Shown here: one piece after another, positions 39,675 through 61,445 of the stretch
How the letters are laid out: every line of letters starts with the position of its first letter
Position numbering within the stretch: the first letter of the stretch is position 1
Source of the DNA: Cristatella mucedo
Lineage: Eukaryota > Bryozoa > Phylactolaemata > Cristatellidae
Assembly (NCBI GenBank): GCA_009760855.2
Contig: WPIO01000001.1
Location: forward strand, 15,979,001 to 16,043,000
Reading direction: 5' to 3'
DNA length: 64,000 bases
Notes under the pieces: model-generated
Databases searched by the model: none
Told to the model about the DNA's origin: nothing
The model's input: only the letters and a program-made list of their open reading frames with translations
Program-made: the position numbers and the translations under genes

Positions 39675-39815
39675 TGTGACGCGCTAAGAGAACTTCCTCT
39701 CTATTCAGGTGCTTCGCATGTGCCACGAGGATTGAGCCCACGACCTCAATTATGATACATTGACCTTGACATTGGCGGTCTAGGCGGGCACTTTACGAGG
39801 CAAACCAGCGAAAAA
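39675..39815 (-). mobile_element. SINE-2 copy
   Basis: Carries GCTAAGAGAACTTCCTCTCT (reversed tail), GAGCCCACGACCTCA (reversed B-box region) and the head GCAAACCAGCG. Confidence 0.7.
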
Positions 39816-40499
39816 GCTGAGACCTCGAGTCAGTTAAAAGGCCAAGGCCAACTCGAGCTAGCGCGACCGAATGCCTACTAAACGGCTTCGGCTTTTATGA
39901 GGCCTCGGTAACAGAGTATCGCATAATCAGTTCCTAGCCGTCAAGGCTCTTCTGTCGCTATACAAAAAGAGGCTGTTTAAGCAGCTGGGATTTTTTTTAG
40001 CCGTCGCAATTCAGGAACCGTGAATAGCGAATATCAATCGTCAGTATCTGGCTGATTTAGCATGCCGCCGTTTCAGCTGTCGTAAATTTTTAATTCAGCT
40101 AGCTATAATGCAGCTTGAATATAGGACGATTCTTGGTTGAAAGTCTGATCGAGCGCAAGCACAGCTCTTGAGACTCGTCGAACGACGCGACCGCCTCGCC
40201 CGACGACTCAGCTGGATGGCGGCGTCGACGATCGAGGACCGAAGACTTAAGAGGCAGGCTAGCTCTCGTTTTCCTGTTTTCTCGGCATGCCTATCGACCG
40301 TGCCCGGAGTCGAGCAGGCGGCTGCGAGGTCCGTTCCGACTGCTAGCGGGGCACTGGCGATGATATACCGCTGTACCGACGCGCCTCTCATCTCGCCTGG
40401 GCATCGCAGGCACTGCACTGCAATGCTTCTGATCATATCTCAGTGGGAGACTCCAGAGTAATGATGCGAATGGACAAAGATCATTCGAGGAACCACTGA

Positions 40500-41825
40500 A
40501 GTAAATCGGTACCTCAGGGCTTGGTGCTTGGTCGGATTCTTTTCACGGTTTATACTCTCCCTCTTGCCGATGCGATTACCAGGCATAAAGGCTTTCACTT
40601 CTAAAAAAATATAATTCATGTGCTTAGCTTCCTTAGAGAAATTAATCTCTATTCAGACACTTCACATGTGCCATGGGGCTCGAGCCCACGACCTCGGCCA
40701 GACCTATGTCGGGGCGAGCACCTTAACCATTGGGCCAAACCAGCGCGGCATGTATGTAGATATGTTCAATTGTAACTTTGCTTTGATCCCTCCCTGTTCT
40801 CCAGCACGTTGAATTCTCTCAGCTCTCTTGCTACATGTATTGATGACATCCGCACATGGACGGCAGCAAACTTTCTTAAATTGAAATGATGATAACTTAC
40901 TAATTACGGGCAAACCAAGTGTGATTCAGAAATTGGAAAACCTAAGGCTCAAAATCTGCTCTGCAAGCTTATCTCCCGTTGAATATGCACGAAACCTATC
41001 TTTCCGCTTCCAAAATGACTTTCAATTAGACGTCCGCATCAGCTCCACAGTAATGTTTTCTTACTTTCAGCGAAAACTTTGGTAAAATTCGGGCTGGCTT
41101 AGACAGGGATACATCTAAATTGGTCCTTACATTTATGATATCCTATCTCGACTTCTGTAAATCACTGCTTGCCAGTCTACCGGCCGGTGCAATCAGGTGC
41201 TTACACTTGGTGCAAAACTCATCAGCTAGGCTTGTCTGTCGTGAGTATCACAGTCGCCACATCGCACCAGTTCTCTCCGACCTGCACTGGCTCCCAGCGA
41301 AGCAATGCATCGACTTTAAGGTTCTGTCACTCACTTTTAGGTCCCTTTATTCTTTGGCTTCAGCCTACCTATCAGATCTACTCCCGCACTTGGCTAAGCA
41401 CATACCACCCTCTTTTCTGAATATAATCGTTTAGCTACGCCTGTTAGGTACCTAAAATCCTATGGGGACCGCATCTTTAGTGCGAATGCTCCCAAAGCCT
41501 GGAAATCACATTCGGCTGGCGTCACTTCATCCCCTGACTTGACGACATTTAAAAATAAGCTAGACACGCATCTTGTTGTCGCAGAATTTAGTGGGTCCAT
41601 GTGATTCGTCCTTTGCGTGCTTATGCGTGCTGACACTGTGCATACTGCCACTAGCCAATGTCACTCTAACCATGTGATGCTTGCTGTCCATTTAACATTT
41701 TTTTCTACCATTAAGAATTCTAACACGATTCCTTTACAGCAAATGTAAAGTGCTTAGAAAGAGATTAAAGTTCTCTGCTATAAAAAAATATATTTTTCTT
41801 CGTCTTCTTATTATTATTATCGCCT
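40500..41825 (+). mobile_element. LINE-A copy interrupted by SINE-2
   Basis: Starts with a VPQG-like stretch (GTACCTCAGGGCTTGG). The frame breaks at 40600 where SINE-2 (40602-40748) sits, then resumes in the YADD region (decayed) and continues with SYLDFCKSLLASLPAGAIRC, LHWLP and a 3' end at about 41820 with TTATTATTATTATC. Confidence 0.8.
40602..40748 (-). mobile_element. SINE-2 inserted in LINE-A
   Basis: Minus-strand head GCTGGTTTGGCCCAATGGTT, B-box GGGCTCGAGCCCC, then AATAGAGATTAATTTCTCTA. Flanked on both sides by LINE-A RT sequence. Confidence 0.8.
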
Positions 41826-44439
41826 GCTTCGGTCGCCGCTCACCGGGTAGCGCGCCTCTGCGGGTCGGGCGGCGGTACTAACGACCAGCGGCTCGGCGCG
41901 CTAGTCTGTTTCGTCAGTGGAGAGGAGCGACGCTGCTGCGACGCTTCGTCGACCGGAAAGGCCGCTCAATTGCGCCGGTGCCTGCGCGCGGGGCGGCGCG
42001 CCGGCACCGGATCGACGCGTCGCCGGGGCCGGCCAGTCCGACGAAACCGCCGTCCAATTTCAAACCGGGCCCGAGGCGGTTCGACGATCGCCGCGGCCCA
42101 GACGATGGCCGCGAGATTTCAGACAACGACGGTCTCTGCGAGCTCGCTCTGCGGTTATTAAATCCTGACTCGGACACCCGCGCGTAACGCTACTCGCTAA
42201 TGAAGCGGTCTACCGCAACGGGCCGCGCATTGTTGCTGAAGAGGACCGTAATTGAAATTAGGCTTCTGGTAGTAACGCGCTACGGGGCCTGCGCCCGCAC
42301 GCCAACAACAGTACAATGAAAGGAGTGCGACGGCCTGCAGGTGGCCATTATTGTCGCTGGCAGCTTCTCGCCGCGCTTCGCGGCTTCGCGGCGAGGTCAG
42401 CGCAGACGACACCGCCGACCGGTGCGCGCACGCGAGCGCGTGCATCTCTCCGCCCGAACTGGCACGCGGCGGCGCGCTCGGAGCGCGGTAGCGAAGACAC
42501 CGGCGCGAGCGCGCGCTGCTCCGAGTGGCTTCGCGCTCGCTCGCGCTCTGAGCTTTTTCGCGGCGTTTTTCAAAACCTGCGAAACGTTGAGAAGTCGCGA
42601 GCCCAGAGCGCCCGGCCAGGCAATCGCGAGCCATGGTGGTGGGAGGGGGCGGCGGTGGCGGCGGAGGCGGCGAGAAACGGGCAGCGTGCACGCGGGTGAG
42701 GGGGCGAGACCTCGCGTTTGCGCGAGCGAGCGCCGCCGAGCGGTCGTTTCGTTCCGCGCGACTCTTCAGCAAGGAAACGAGAAGCCGCAGCAGGCCTGAA
42801 AGGAGCGCACGCCGAGGCCGCGAGCGCGCGTCGGCCGCGCGGAGGCGTCGCGGCGAAGTGCACGCGCACGGCGGAAATGGAGCGCTCGCCCGCCGCCGCC
42901 GAGAACGGGTCTTCACCCGAACTGCACTCGCTCGCGGCGGGCGCGGGCGCGCGCGAGAGGCAACCTCGAACCGGCTGTCCTTAGCTCTCGGCAATTACGG
43001 AGTGCACTGATCCAGGCAGAGGGAGAGAGAGAGAGTGTGAGTGAGAGATGAACGCTTGAGCAATCAATGACCGCTCGAGGCGGCAGCGGCGGCAACCGCA
43101 GCCGGCGACTAAGCGGCGGCGTCCAGTGGGCGGAGCGGCCAGGTGCGCGCGCTGGCTGGAGCGACGACTCACGAAATGCGCCGCTGCTGACGTGCAGCTG
43201 CTGGCGGCGGCGGCTACAGCCGCAGCCAGCAGCTGCTGCTGGGAAAGTTCCGCCCTTAGAAAAGCTCGTTTTCGAGACGCCGTGCGAGTGCTCGCTAGAG
43301 CGACCTCGAGGCTGATGACGATGTCTCTCCGTTCGTTTTTCGCTCGGACTTTCAATCGGACGAGCGCCCGCGCCAGCTCTCGGGGGCGGCGGAGGCAGCG
43401 AGCGTCCGTCGTGCGGTGCAGGTGGCGCGCGCTGCTCTGATTTCCGGCCAAGTGCAATCGCAGCTGCAGAGCAGTACGGCTCGAATCGTTCAGCGAAGCG
43501 TGCCATTTAAAGCGCTTGGCTGGGCGACCGTTTGAGATGTGCGATCGCTCTCGCGGCTCTTTCACCGAATCAAGCAAAGCGGGGTGGGTTTATAAAGTTT
43601 TTTCTTTCTTCTGCCAAGTACTTCTGCTCGGATTTCTTTTTCGGTCACGCTTCGCGCCATGCTGACGCTTGCCCTGCAGGCGAGGCGGGCAGTGGTGAGC
43701 AAGCGAGTGAAGAGTGCTTACAGATACTTAGTCGGCGTCTATAATCTAAACGCGCGAGCCAAAATAGTAGCTACAGCTTTTGCTAAAGCAGCCACGCTTT
43801 GAAGATCTCGGAGATTTTTCCTTTATCACGTTTCGTTCTCGTTTTATCACGTTTCATCGCGTTAAAACTACTTCTCCGCTCTAAAGTTGACGGTGCAGCC
43901 CGACGACGCGTCCGCGCGCTACGCTGCGCTCTCGCCGCGTGCTGACGATTCGGTGGGCGGGAGGGGGGAGTTGAGACGGACGGTCGCTTGGCCGCATATC
44001 GCGCTGCCGGTCGCCGCTCTGCCTAGCGGACGCAGCGTCCATCGCGAGGGCAGCAGCAGCCGGCCAGATGCGCATCGCGCGCCGGGCAGACCGCGTCGGC
44101 GCGGTCGGCTCGGGTCGCCGCGACGACGAAGCCGCCGCCGTCTCGCGACGACGATTCGTTGACGCGGCAGTCGGCGGCGGCGCGCGGCGCGCGGGGAGCG
44201 CGATTCAGCGACGCCAGGTGTGAACTTTATTAGCGAGCACTTCCACGAGTCGAGTGCTTGTCGCCGGTGACGCATCCAGCGGCGAACAAAAGCCAGTGCC
44301 CGCGTCGGCTCGCCGAGCGCGTCGCAGCGCTGGCTGCTCCTGCGCGGTTCACGGCGCAGGAGCAGCGGCGCTTCTATTCAGCGTCGGCCGGGCCGCCCAT
44401 TGTATTAGCGCAGGGCGCAAGCGAAAGTCGAGCGGCTGA
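41826..44439. other. CpG-rich upstream domain of tll
   Basis: GC-rich from the base after the LINE-A tail. Open frames on both strands are Arg/Ala/Pro/Gly-rich and overlap in all frames, as expected of CpG-rich noncoding DNA. Probably the regulatory CpG island of tll; no second gene recognised. Confidence 0.6.
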
Positions 44440-44515
44440 CCAATCGGCTGAGAAATGGCGCCAGCCGAGGGAAGGAAGCCGCTATATAAGCGCCGCGCGG
44501 CCTTCAGTCGCATGC
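44440..44515 (+). promoter_or_regulatory. Candidate tll core promoter (CCAAT, TATA, initiator)
   Basis: CCAAT at 44440-44444, TATATAAG at 44483-44490, and an arthropod-style initiator TCAGTC at 44504-44509. The ATG is about 120 bases further on. The TATA-to-initiator spacing of about 23 is shorter than the usual 30, so the real start may be nearer 44513. Position relative to the rebuilt exon 1 is the main support. Confidence 0.4.
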
Positions 44516-44630
44516 AGCCCGCCCCGCCGCACAGTCGCAGTAGCGGTCGCCGTCGGCTATCGAGACCGAGCAGGCCGCCCACTTCGCAGCAGCACTGGCA
44601 CCAGAGGCAGCTGTAGAGGAAGCGTCGGAT

Positions 44631-54116
<9,486 letters not shown>

Positions 54117-54462
54117 GCGGCGGCGGTTGCGGCCCGCCGAACGACGGCGGGACATCGCGCGCCGGACGCGCGGGCGCTGACGAGCGAGGCCGCCAACACA
54201 AGAGAGAGGCAGCCAGCAGCAGCAGCAGCAGCAGAAGCATCAGGCTGAGCGCCTGCTGCTGCTGCTGCTGAACGCGGTCCGCTGGAGCGCGGTCCGCTGG
54301 AGCGAGTCAACTGGGGGAGCGGCTCGCCGAAGGGGCGCGGTTCGATCTGCGATGCAAGTTCGTCTACGCCGCCCTGCAGCCGCCGCAGTAGGACGCTGCG
54401 GCAGGAGCAAATTGAAAGGCTTCTGGCCAAAACGATCGGGCTACTGCCGACGGGCGTCACCC

Positions 54463-54621
<159 letters not shown>

Positions 54622-54812
54622 TTGAAATGTGGAGCCGGGCTCGGGCGGGGCCGCCTCGTGGTGGCAAGCGAGCGCCGCCGACGGCGCTAGCTCCGCGGCC
54701 GCAGTTGGCGCGGTCAACGGCGCTAGTGACCGATCAACAGGTACTGCAGCGAGCAAGTCACACATTGTAACTTGCGCGGGTGTCTTAAGATTTGTTTACT
54801 CGAGAAAGAGAA

Positions 54813-54818
54813 AATAAA
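54813..54818 (+). promoter_or_regulatory. Candidate tll polyadenylation signal AATAAA
   Basis: AATAAA about 700 bases past the tll stop; a second lies at 54912-54917. If the first is used, the 3' UTR contains the long CGG tract. Confidence 0.4.
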
Positions 54819-56110
54819 AAAGCCACTGCCTTTGAATGGCGGTGTGCACCTACGGGAGCATTTTCCGAGCTAGCGTCACTTTTGTTCTTTGTGATCTTAT
54901 TAAGGAGGCTCAATAAATCGCCTGGGCACTGTGAAAGGAGACGTTCTGCTATGCGAAGATTGCACCCGCTCTCGCCCGGGTCGCGCGGTGCGATCGCGCG
55001 GTGCCCGCTCGGACGCATCTTCGCCGCTCAAAGGCGCGACGAGGGCGTCAAAGCACTCGCTTTGCCGCGGAAGCCGCTGGCAAGTCAAGTAGAATTAGGG
55101 TCGCATTAGTAGCACTTCTTGGACTGAACGCCGGTGAAAGGAAGTAGGGGAGCTGCACTCGACGGAAGCGCTCGCGCGCCGAGCCGTGCGCAGCTGAGCG
55201 GCGCGCCACACTGGCGCCGCACAGCTGCCACGCACCAGACGCCACGCCAGGCGTTCTCTCTCATCGCCTCGCGGGCGCGCGAGGCGACGAGCGGGGAGCT
55301 CGCGAGCATTTCCACCGGCCAGGCACAGCGCTCTGCCCGGGCGGCGACTGACTGACGCGAGCAGGACTGCGGCGGCGCTCGCTCTCGCCTCGCCGAGCTC
55401 GCCGAGCAGTTTGCCCGCGGACAAGGCCCGAGGCGCACCGGCGGCGGACGAGTCAACCGTGCTACGCTGAGATCGCTCGCAGGAAATGGGGGCACCGCTG
55501 ACGCCGTCGCGCCGGAGCGTGCGACGCTTTTGTAAGCGGACTGGAAATAAACCTATAGCGCCTGCAGCTAAAAGAGGCCGAGCGACTCGGAGCAATTGTA
55601 CGATGACCCCCGTCGAATCTGGTGCGACGGCGGAGGTGGCGGCGGCGGCGAGCGGGTGCGTCTAGTCTCGCATCCCGCGGACGTCCTGCTCGCTGGGCGT
55701 CCCGCAGGCGAGCGATGCCGGCGTCGAGGCGCGCATCGGCATCGAGAGAGTGAACGTCGCGTTGCACCCCCAACTAGCGCGCGGAGCGCGATTTCCGCTC
55801 AAGTATTTTCGCACTAGCTTCGCGCAGGCGCTGACGGAGGAAGAAGCGCTAATGCGTCACTGACGCAGGCAGTCGCAGCGCCGCCTGGTGGAGGCCAGGT
55901 GTGACTCGCCTGCTCCGCCAGCCGGTCGACGGCCTTCTCGCAGCGGCAGCGGCTCCGCCTGGAGTCGCGCTCGGCCGTCCGCTCGGCGACGCACGCACGC
56001 TCGCAGCGGTCTGTGTGCGCGTGCGCGCGAGAGCGTGCGTAGCGAGGAAGCCCAAAGCCACGCCTCTGCCTGATCCTCGCTGGCGCGCCGGCTGGATAGC
56101 TCAGTCGCAG

Positions 56111-56419
56111 ATGACGTCAACAAAAACGCTCAAGGGTCGTAAGTCAAAGTCGAAGACCTGTAGGCTTTCGAGACTTCTTAACAAGTCTCGCCAGGTTCGT
56201 TCGGCTCCTTCTAGTACCTCGGTTGCACTATCGCCACCGCGTTCCAAGATTACAGCAGTCAGTATTGTTCAGCCAACGACGCTCGCGTCGTGGCCGCCAA
56301 ACGACCGTCTTGTTGCGCTAAAAAGAAATTACCGAGCTGGTTTTGGTCCGGCGGTTAAGGTGCTCGCCCGGACCAAGGTCCGGCCGAGGTCATGGGCTCG
56401 AGCCCCGAGGCATGTGTGA
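56111..56419 (+). CDS. Unrecognised basic open frame ending in SINE-2
   Basis: ATG to TGA, 102 codons. It begins MTSTKTLKGRKSKSKTCRLS and continues with RSAPSSTS and a hydrophobic ITAVSIVQPTTLASWPPND. The last 28 codons lie in SINE-2. Its base composition is less GC-rich than its surroundings, so it is not merely GC noise. I do not recognise a family; it could be a retroposed fragment or a LINE ORF1 piece. Confidence 0.2.
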   Translation: MTSTKTLKGRKSKSKTCRLSRLLNKSRQVRSAPSSTSVALSPPRSKITAVSIVQPTTLASWPPNDRLVALKRNYRAGFGPAVKVLARTKVRPRSWARAPRHV

Positions 56420-56465
56420 AGATTAAGTTCTTAGACGGGCGCTGTGCAAATTAATTATATATATA
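56337..56465 (+). mobile_element. SINE-2 copy, forward
   Basis: Head GCTGGTTTTGGTCCGGCGGT, B-box GGGCTCGAGCCCC, tail AAGATTAAGTTCTTAGACGG then GCGCTGTGCAAATTAATTAT. Confidence 0.8.
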
Positions 56466-56910
56466 TATTTTTGTATACCGATTCCCAACGAGTAGAGGCG
56501 ACTGTACAGCTTTCAAGGAGAAAGGAAACCATCTGGCTGTAGAGAAGATGGCGAAGACGAAGCTGGATGGAGGCGGCGTCGTGCCTCCAGCAGACGCCGC
56601 GTGGTGTGGAGCGGCTGGACGCACGCGCCCGCTCCTCTTGCCGACGACAAATTTGCTCAGCGAGAGCCGCGCTGCTCCTAGCCTTTCCTAATCTAACCTA
56701 GCGACCGCCTGCACGCGAGGACCTTATAATTTCGCTTGGACTATTAGATGACGCGCTTGTTTTATCGGCTCGTTTCCGACCGCCAGTCGCCCTGAGAGAA
56801 GGCGGAACCGGTCGCCTCGCTGGAACGGCGCTGACCCCACTGATCGGCCGTATACTATCTGCCGAATCGCACGCAGCCAGCTTGTAGGCGGGAGTCAGTC
56901 GTCGTGCACA

Positions 56911-57003
<93 letters not shown>
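56911..57003. repeat. (CGG)31 tract
   Basis: Perfect GCG/CGG run of 93 bases near the right edge of the CpG-rich block. Confidence 0.98.
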
Positions 57004-57005
<2 letters not shown>

Positions 57006-57300
57006 GAATGCGAGCGGCGATGCGAGTGCAGAGTGCGTCGTGGGCTGAGCTGCTAACGGCGGGCGACGCGCGCCTCCGCCTGCGCGGCCCGCGGCTGCGC
57101 CAGTGAGCTCCGGCGAGCGCCGATAAACGACGAGCGCAGCACGCGACGGGACCGCCGCGGGCGGCTAATTGTGCTGTCCTCGCGTCGCGTCGTCGCGCTG
57201 TCGGGTAGCTGGTGCGCGTAACCCCCTTCCCCCCGCACTGCGACTCGTCCAGCGCGCGGAGCGCCCTACGCCGGGCTGATCCGAGTGCCGCCAGCCGCGG

Positions 57301-59214
57301 AAGCTATTATCGGCAAAGCCACGAGGCCAAATCCAAAGAGCCGAGATCGAGCCGGAAATGAGCCTGCAGTTTCCACGAGGACAGCTAGATAAGCATACAA
57401 TACTGCTTGCTATGCGAGGCCGGCGCGTTAGCTCAAGATGGTGGCTAGAGCTGGCTGGCGACGTGGCAGTCGGCTGGAAAGAGAATCTCGGCTGATTTCT
57501 CCCCAACTCGCCGGCAGATAAGTGGGAGGCGGTGCTCGCTTTCGCCTTCGCATCGCACTGTCAGTAGTTTTGAGTGAAGACAATTATGCGAGCTCAAATG
57601 TTTTTTGTTGTTGAGCTGCAGTACAATTTCCTAAGGCAGGCTCGTTTCTAGATTGTAGCCGCTGTTACGATCGCAAGAAGAAGTAGCACTCAGAAGGAGG
57701 AGCGAGAAATGCCTTTCAAGATGCGCCAAAAAATTCAGAGGACCCTCGCCGCATCAGTCTTACCGCAAGGCCAAGGACAAGTGCGACGCGCTGCGTACCG
57801 ACTGCGCGGCGACGCGCTCTTGAAGCTGTACTAAAACCATCGGGCATCGTCACCAGCGCGAAAGCAGGATGCTCGAAGCATAAAGATGTCTGGTGGTTAT
57901 TCGTGACTCAAGGTACGGCGATGTCACGTCAAGCTGCAACGAAACCAGAAGGATCGATTAACAGCCTCAAAACAACCGGCCTACGAGAGTCAAGTCATCC
58001 GTTCTAAACGCGCCGCTAAGTCATTCAGAGCTTATTTGGAGATGCTCGATTTTATTTCAGAAAGTTGCACCGTTGCAATAGGCCACGAGGTTTTCCGATT
58101 GAAAGTCTGGTGTACACATTAGAACTGTCGGTGACTGCAGAAGTTTAACGGGCCACTAAACTGCGCGTATGAAGAATACGAGGCGTTTAACTGAGAAGCA
58201 ATTGTGCAGCCCAAGCATTAGACGCGGAAGTTTTGCTCTGCGAAGCTTTGAATGTCACGCAGGAGTGGCTGTACAAGACCAGATATTGTACGTATAGTGG
58301 CCTCAGCTCTTTCAGCAAGGGACCGGCTCACGCTCTAGTTGGTTGCCTCTGAAGACATGGCTACCATGTCTACAATCGAGTTACACAAGCCTAAGGCAGT
58401 TTATCGGAAACTGCCAAGAATTGAATTACGGCAGCCGCATGCACATTCTTCGTGATTTTTCCTGGTCAAAAGGCGATCTAGAGTCTCGACTGAACTACCA
58501 TTCATTTACCACTGAAATCCGACATGACGTCGAGATAGCGAGACACTCTGAAGGCTACGCTACGATCGTGAGACCGTGCTATAAAATTAAGGATCTGGAA
58601 GAAACATTTTCTTTTCTGTCACAAGGAGCTCCACCCTCTCCTTGTTCAACCAGAAGTGTGTCGGCGTGAGCCTGCACTACCGTGTGCAAATTGGTGTGAA
58701 GTGCTCCTGTAATAGTGATACATGCAAGGCCTTTGGCAACAACTCACGAGTGTTGTTTATGCGTAGTGAGCACAACTGAAATTATGTGACGTAGGTTAGT
58801 TTTCGCTCTTCACATCCAACTCATGGTCCACCATTCCAGACTAAGAGTGCCTATTGCATCCGCAATGAACAACATTTAGTACAAATGTCGCATAAGCTGC
58901 TCGCACTTCTGTGTAGAATGTTCACCAAATAGTATTCACATATACAGCGTACTCAAATGTAAAAAGGATTTACACTACTGAGGCAGCCGCCATGACGTCT
59001 GCTAACGCACCGGCATTTAAAGCAGATACCGAACGTTGCTTTTTATCAAAATTATGCAAACTGGTTGCAATAAGAAAAAGCAATGCCCGCACAATTAATA
59101 GGTATCCTATATACCAATATCGAGAGCTAATACCTCGCTGCACTTCCCTTATTCGCAACGACCTGTCAGACTTGCATGCAAAGAGCTGATTAAACGGTCG
59201 CGAAACACGGGCCG
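57301..59214. other. Spacer right of the CpG-rich block
   Basis: Base composition falls to AT-rich. Short unlinked frames (for example 58343-58669) show no family likeness. Nothing recognised. Confidence 0.45.
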
Positions 59215-59905
59215 TGATTGGACTTCAGTCTCGATGCAAGTGGACTAAAGAGGACATCGGCGGATGTGTTATGGACGGGCGGCAAGTGTCAGTAACCGCC
59301 ATCAAATTTATCTCGCAGATACTCGATTGAGTGAAGGTCCGGAATCTGACTCGGCCAGTCCATTATCGTCATGGGATGGCAATATAATTCGAATACTTTG
59401 CTAAACAAGACTTAACTCTGGTGGAGGAGCGTTTTGAATCATTTTTGTATCGGAGAATATAATCCAGTCTACGGAAGTACCATCCCACCAGGGAGAACTA
59501 CGTTTTGAAGACGGTCTACATAGACGTCCTGGGTCATGATGCTTAGTACGCGAGACTGAACTTCGACGCTATTTCTGCTGAAGCACCTACATACCATGAC
59601 ACCTCTCCCATCCGCATTTGACCGTTGGCAGTACGCACTTTAGTGATTAGGCTTCGCTAGATCGCCGGCGCACGTAGAACATTGTGTCACTACGGCTCGC
59701 GCTCAGCCTGACGAGTCCCGTGGTCAAATCTCGATGCTCCATTCTGGCCAAAACACAGAGAATTTTTACGAGCTTCTGGCTAGTTTTGGGCATATTCTCC
59801 ACGACTTACCGAATTAACGTGGCAATTCGTTCTCGGGCATCCAATAGTTACGCGACAGAACGTAGATCCCGGCTACAGACCAATCGCGGGGCTTAGAATA
59901 GTAAA
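59215..59905 (-). pseudogene. Tc1-like transposase, decayed
   Basis: Minus-strand fragments GVMVCRCFSRN, MTQDVYVDRLQNVVLPGG and MDWPSQIPDLHSIEYLRDKF follow the order of the C-terminal half of Tc1 transposase (GxVMVWG..., MDWPSQSPDLNPIE). Several stops and shifts; no ends found. Confidence 0.8.
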
Positions 59906-59929
59906 GAGTTTAAATTAAGTAAAAGTAAG

Positions 59930-60090
59930 CTGATTCAACTACATCATTTATGTAACTGTAGAAGAGCCGTGGTGGCTGTCACTTGCTCTTGCAATGGACA
60001 ATAAGGATTTTCCCATTGCAGGACTCAAACCGACAACTTCGGCTGTGAAGGGAGAGCACCTTACCCCAAAGATAAGACCCAGCGAGTGAA
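59930..60090 (-). mobile_element. SINE-1-like copy
   Basis: Starts GCTGATTCAAC (reversed 3' end), has GCAGGACTCAAACCGACAAC (decayed reversed B-box) and ends AAGATAAGACCCAGCG, as at 14147. Confidence 0.6.
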
Positions 60091-60399
60091 TCAAAGAGCT
60101 ACTAATTGAGCGAATATAGACTGACTACTTATTTTTGCGTATTTAGTGTAGATAATATGCACACGAAAGCAGTGAGCCAGATCGGGTAGGCACACTTAGA
60201 GTTATCCAGCCCTTGAAATACTGAAGAACATTGTTAGGTCTGCCTAAATCTCACTGGTTCCGGCAGCTGCACAATTCATGCAATGTCTACAGAGCAGACG
60301 CCAGGAAAGAACAGCAAACTCCAAACGCAGCGCTCAAACTTCTTGAAGCAGTGCTACCAAAAACATCGAGCTCGTGAAAGTGCAATGTATTTGCTTGTA

Positions 60400-60480
60400 T
60401 AATAATAATAATAATAATTCACTTGATAAAGCGCCCTCAGAGAACTTAATCTCTCTCTAGGCGCTTATTACAGCTGCTAC
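60400..60480 (-). mobile_element. LINE-A 3' tail
   Basis: AATAATAATAATAATTCACT then AAAGCGCCCTCAGAGAACTT, the reverse of the LINE-A end. Confidence 0.75.
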
Positions 60481-60892
60481 GGCTGGCGATTAAAGACAGA
60501 CGCTGTATAAGCTTACAGCAACTACATTTATATATGTATATTCATAGTTAGCATGCACAGAAGAAAAATGATTGGTGAACGTGTTCGATTCAATTCGATA
60601 ATTAAAGGTCATCCATATGCAAGGGCTCAGCCGCAATGGCGCAAATATCCCGCAAGGATCCACTATCCCCGTCGGGGCTCATAGCTTTTATCCACTCCAT
60701 CGAGAGATTATGTCCTCAGTGTGTTTTAACTTAACAAAAAGAGCGCTGATCAAAATCCTGGTCATCATGATTCCATAATTCCATGCACAATTCAATCTTA
60801 AATTTCAACTGTAAAATTGGATGCTGTAGCTACTTATCCAATATAGAAAACTATTTCCGTTTTTTTATACTTGAGATTCATCATAGCTGTAC

Positions 60893-61445
60893 CGCCGTAG
60901 TAATGTAATGTAATGTATCTCCAACAACTGTAACGTCACAAAGCCACATAAACTAAGTAGGTGTAACTCTTGTGAGTTTCCTATAGCGCACTCAAACATT
61001 AAGAGGCCTGTGGTATAGATACGGTAGCCACGCAACCTCATCTCAAGCAATAAAGAGAAGGCGAGAAGCATAGCTAAGGCAGAAGGGCAGTCAGGGAAGG
61101 AAGAAGCATGGAGCTCCGGACGGCGGGAAAGAGAGGATTTGCCATAGTCAGTTGCAGGAGAATAGATGTCGTTGCGTAAGCACGATAAAAGTGAGTTCCA
61201 CCGCCTAGGACCAGCAGAGCCACAGTTTCTTTCTCAAAAGTCTTTAGCCATAAGAATGGAAAAGCTATTTTATTGTCCGTAGAGTACCTGAGGGAATGAG
61301 GAAGCTGAAATTGATGCAACCGTTCAGCTTGGTATGAAGGAGCCAAGCCGTGGCAGGGTCTTGTAGGTCAGGGTAAGAATTGTACTCTGTATTCGTTGAT
61401 CGACCGGGAGCCATCAAAGTTCCTTCAGCGAAGGAGACGCGTGGC
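60893..61445 (-). mobile_element. LINE-B copy, C-terminal coding end and 3' UTR
   Basis: Minus-strand frame 61346-61074 has LPHSLRYSTDNKIAFPFLWL, similar to the CR1-clade C-terminal block before RxFSVAAPRLWNSLP-type sequence. Its 3' UTR matches the 28581 repeat and ends ATACATTACATTACATTAC. Confidence 0.75.

Larger units (their letters stand above)
36871..40440. other. Repeat-poor spacer
   Basis: Holds a 23-bp minisatellite (37132-37232), (CA)38, a SINE-1 3' piece (37658-37700), SINE-2 (39675-39815) and a SINE-1 3' fragment (39930-39990). A GC-richer patch at 39290-39510 has no recognised gene. Confidence 0.5.

Noticed and set aside
42197-43577. Frames of 198-265 codons on both strands upstream of tll
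   Set aside because: Arg/Ala/Pro/Gly-rich, overlapping in many frames, no domain likeness; expected in CpG-rich DNA that lacks stop codons.
54270-54462. Frame with RQEQIERLLAKTIGLLPTG downstream of tll
   Set aside because: All three plus frames are largely open here and the frame runs into the CGG tract; no homologue recognised.
58343-58669. 108-codon plus frame
   Set aside because: No family likeness; in an AT-rich spacer with decayed transposons.
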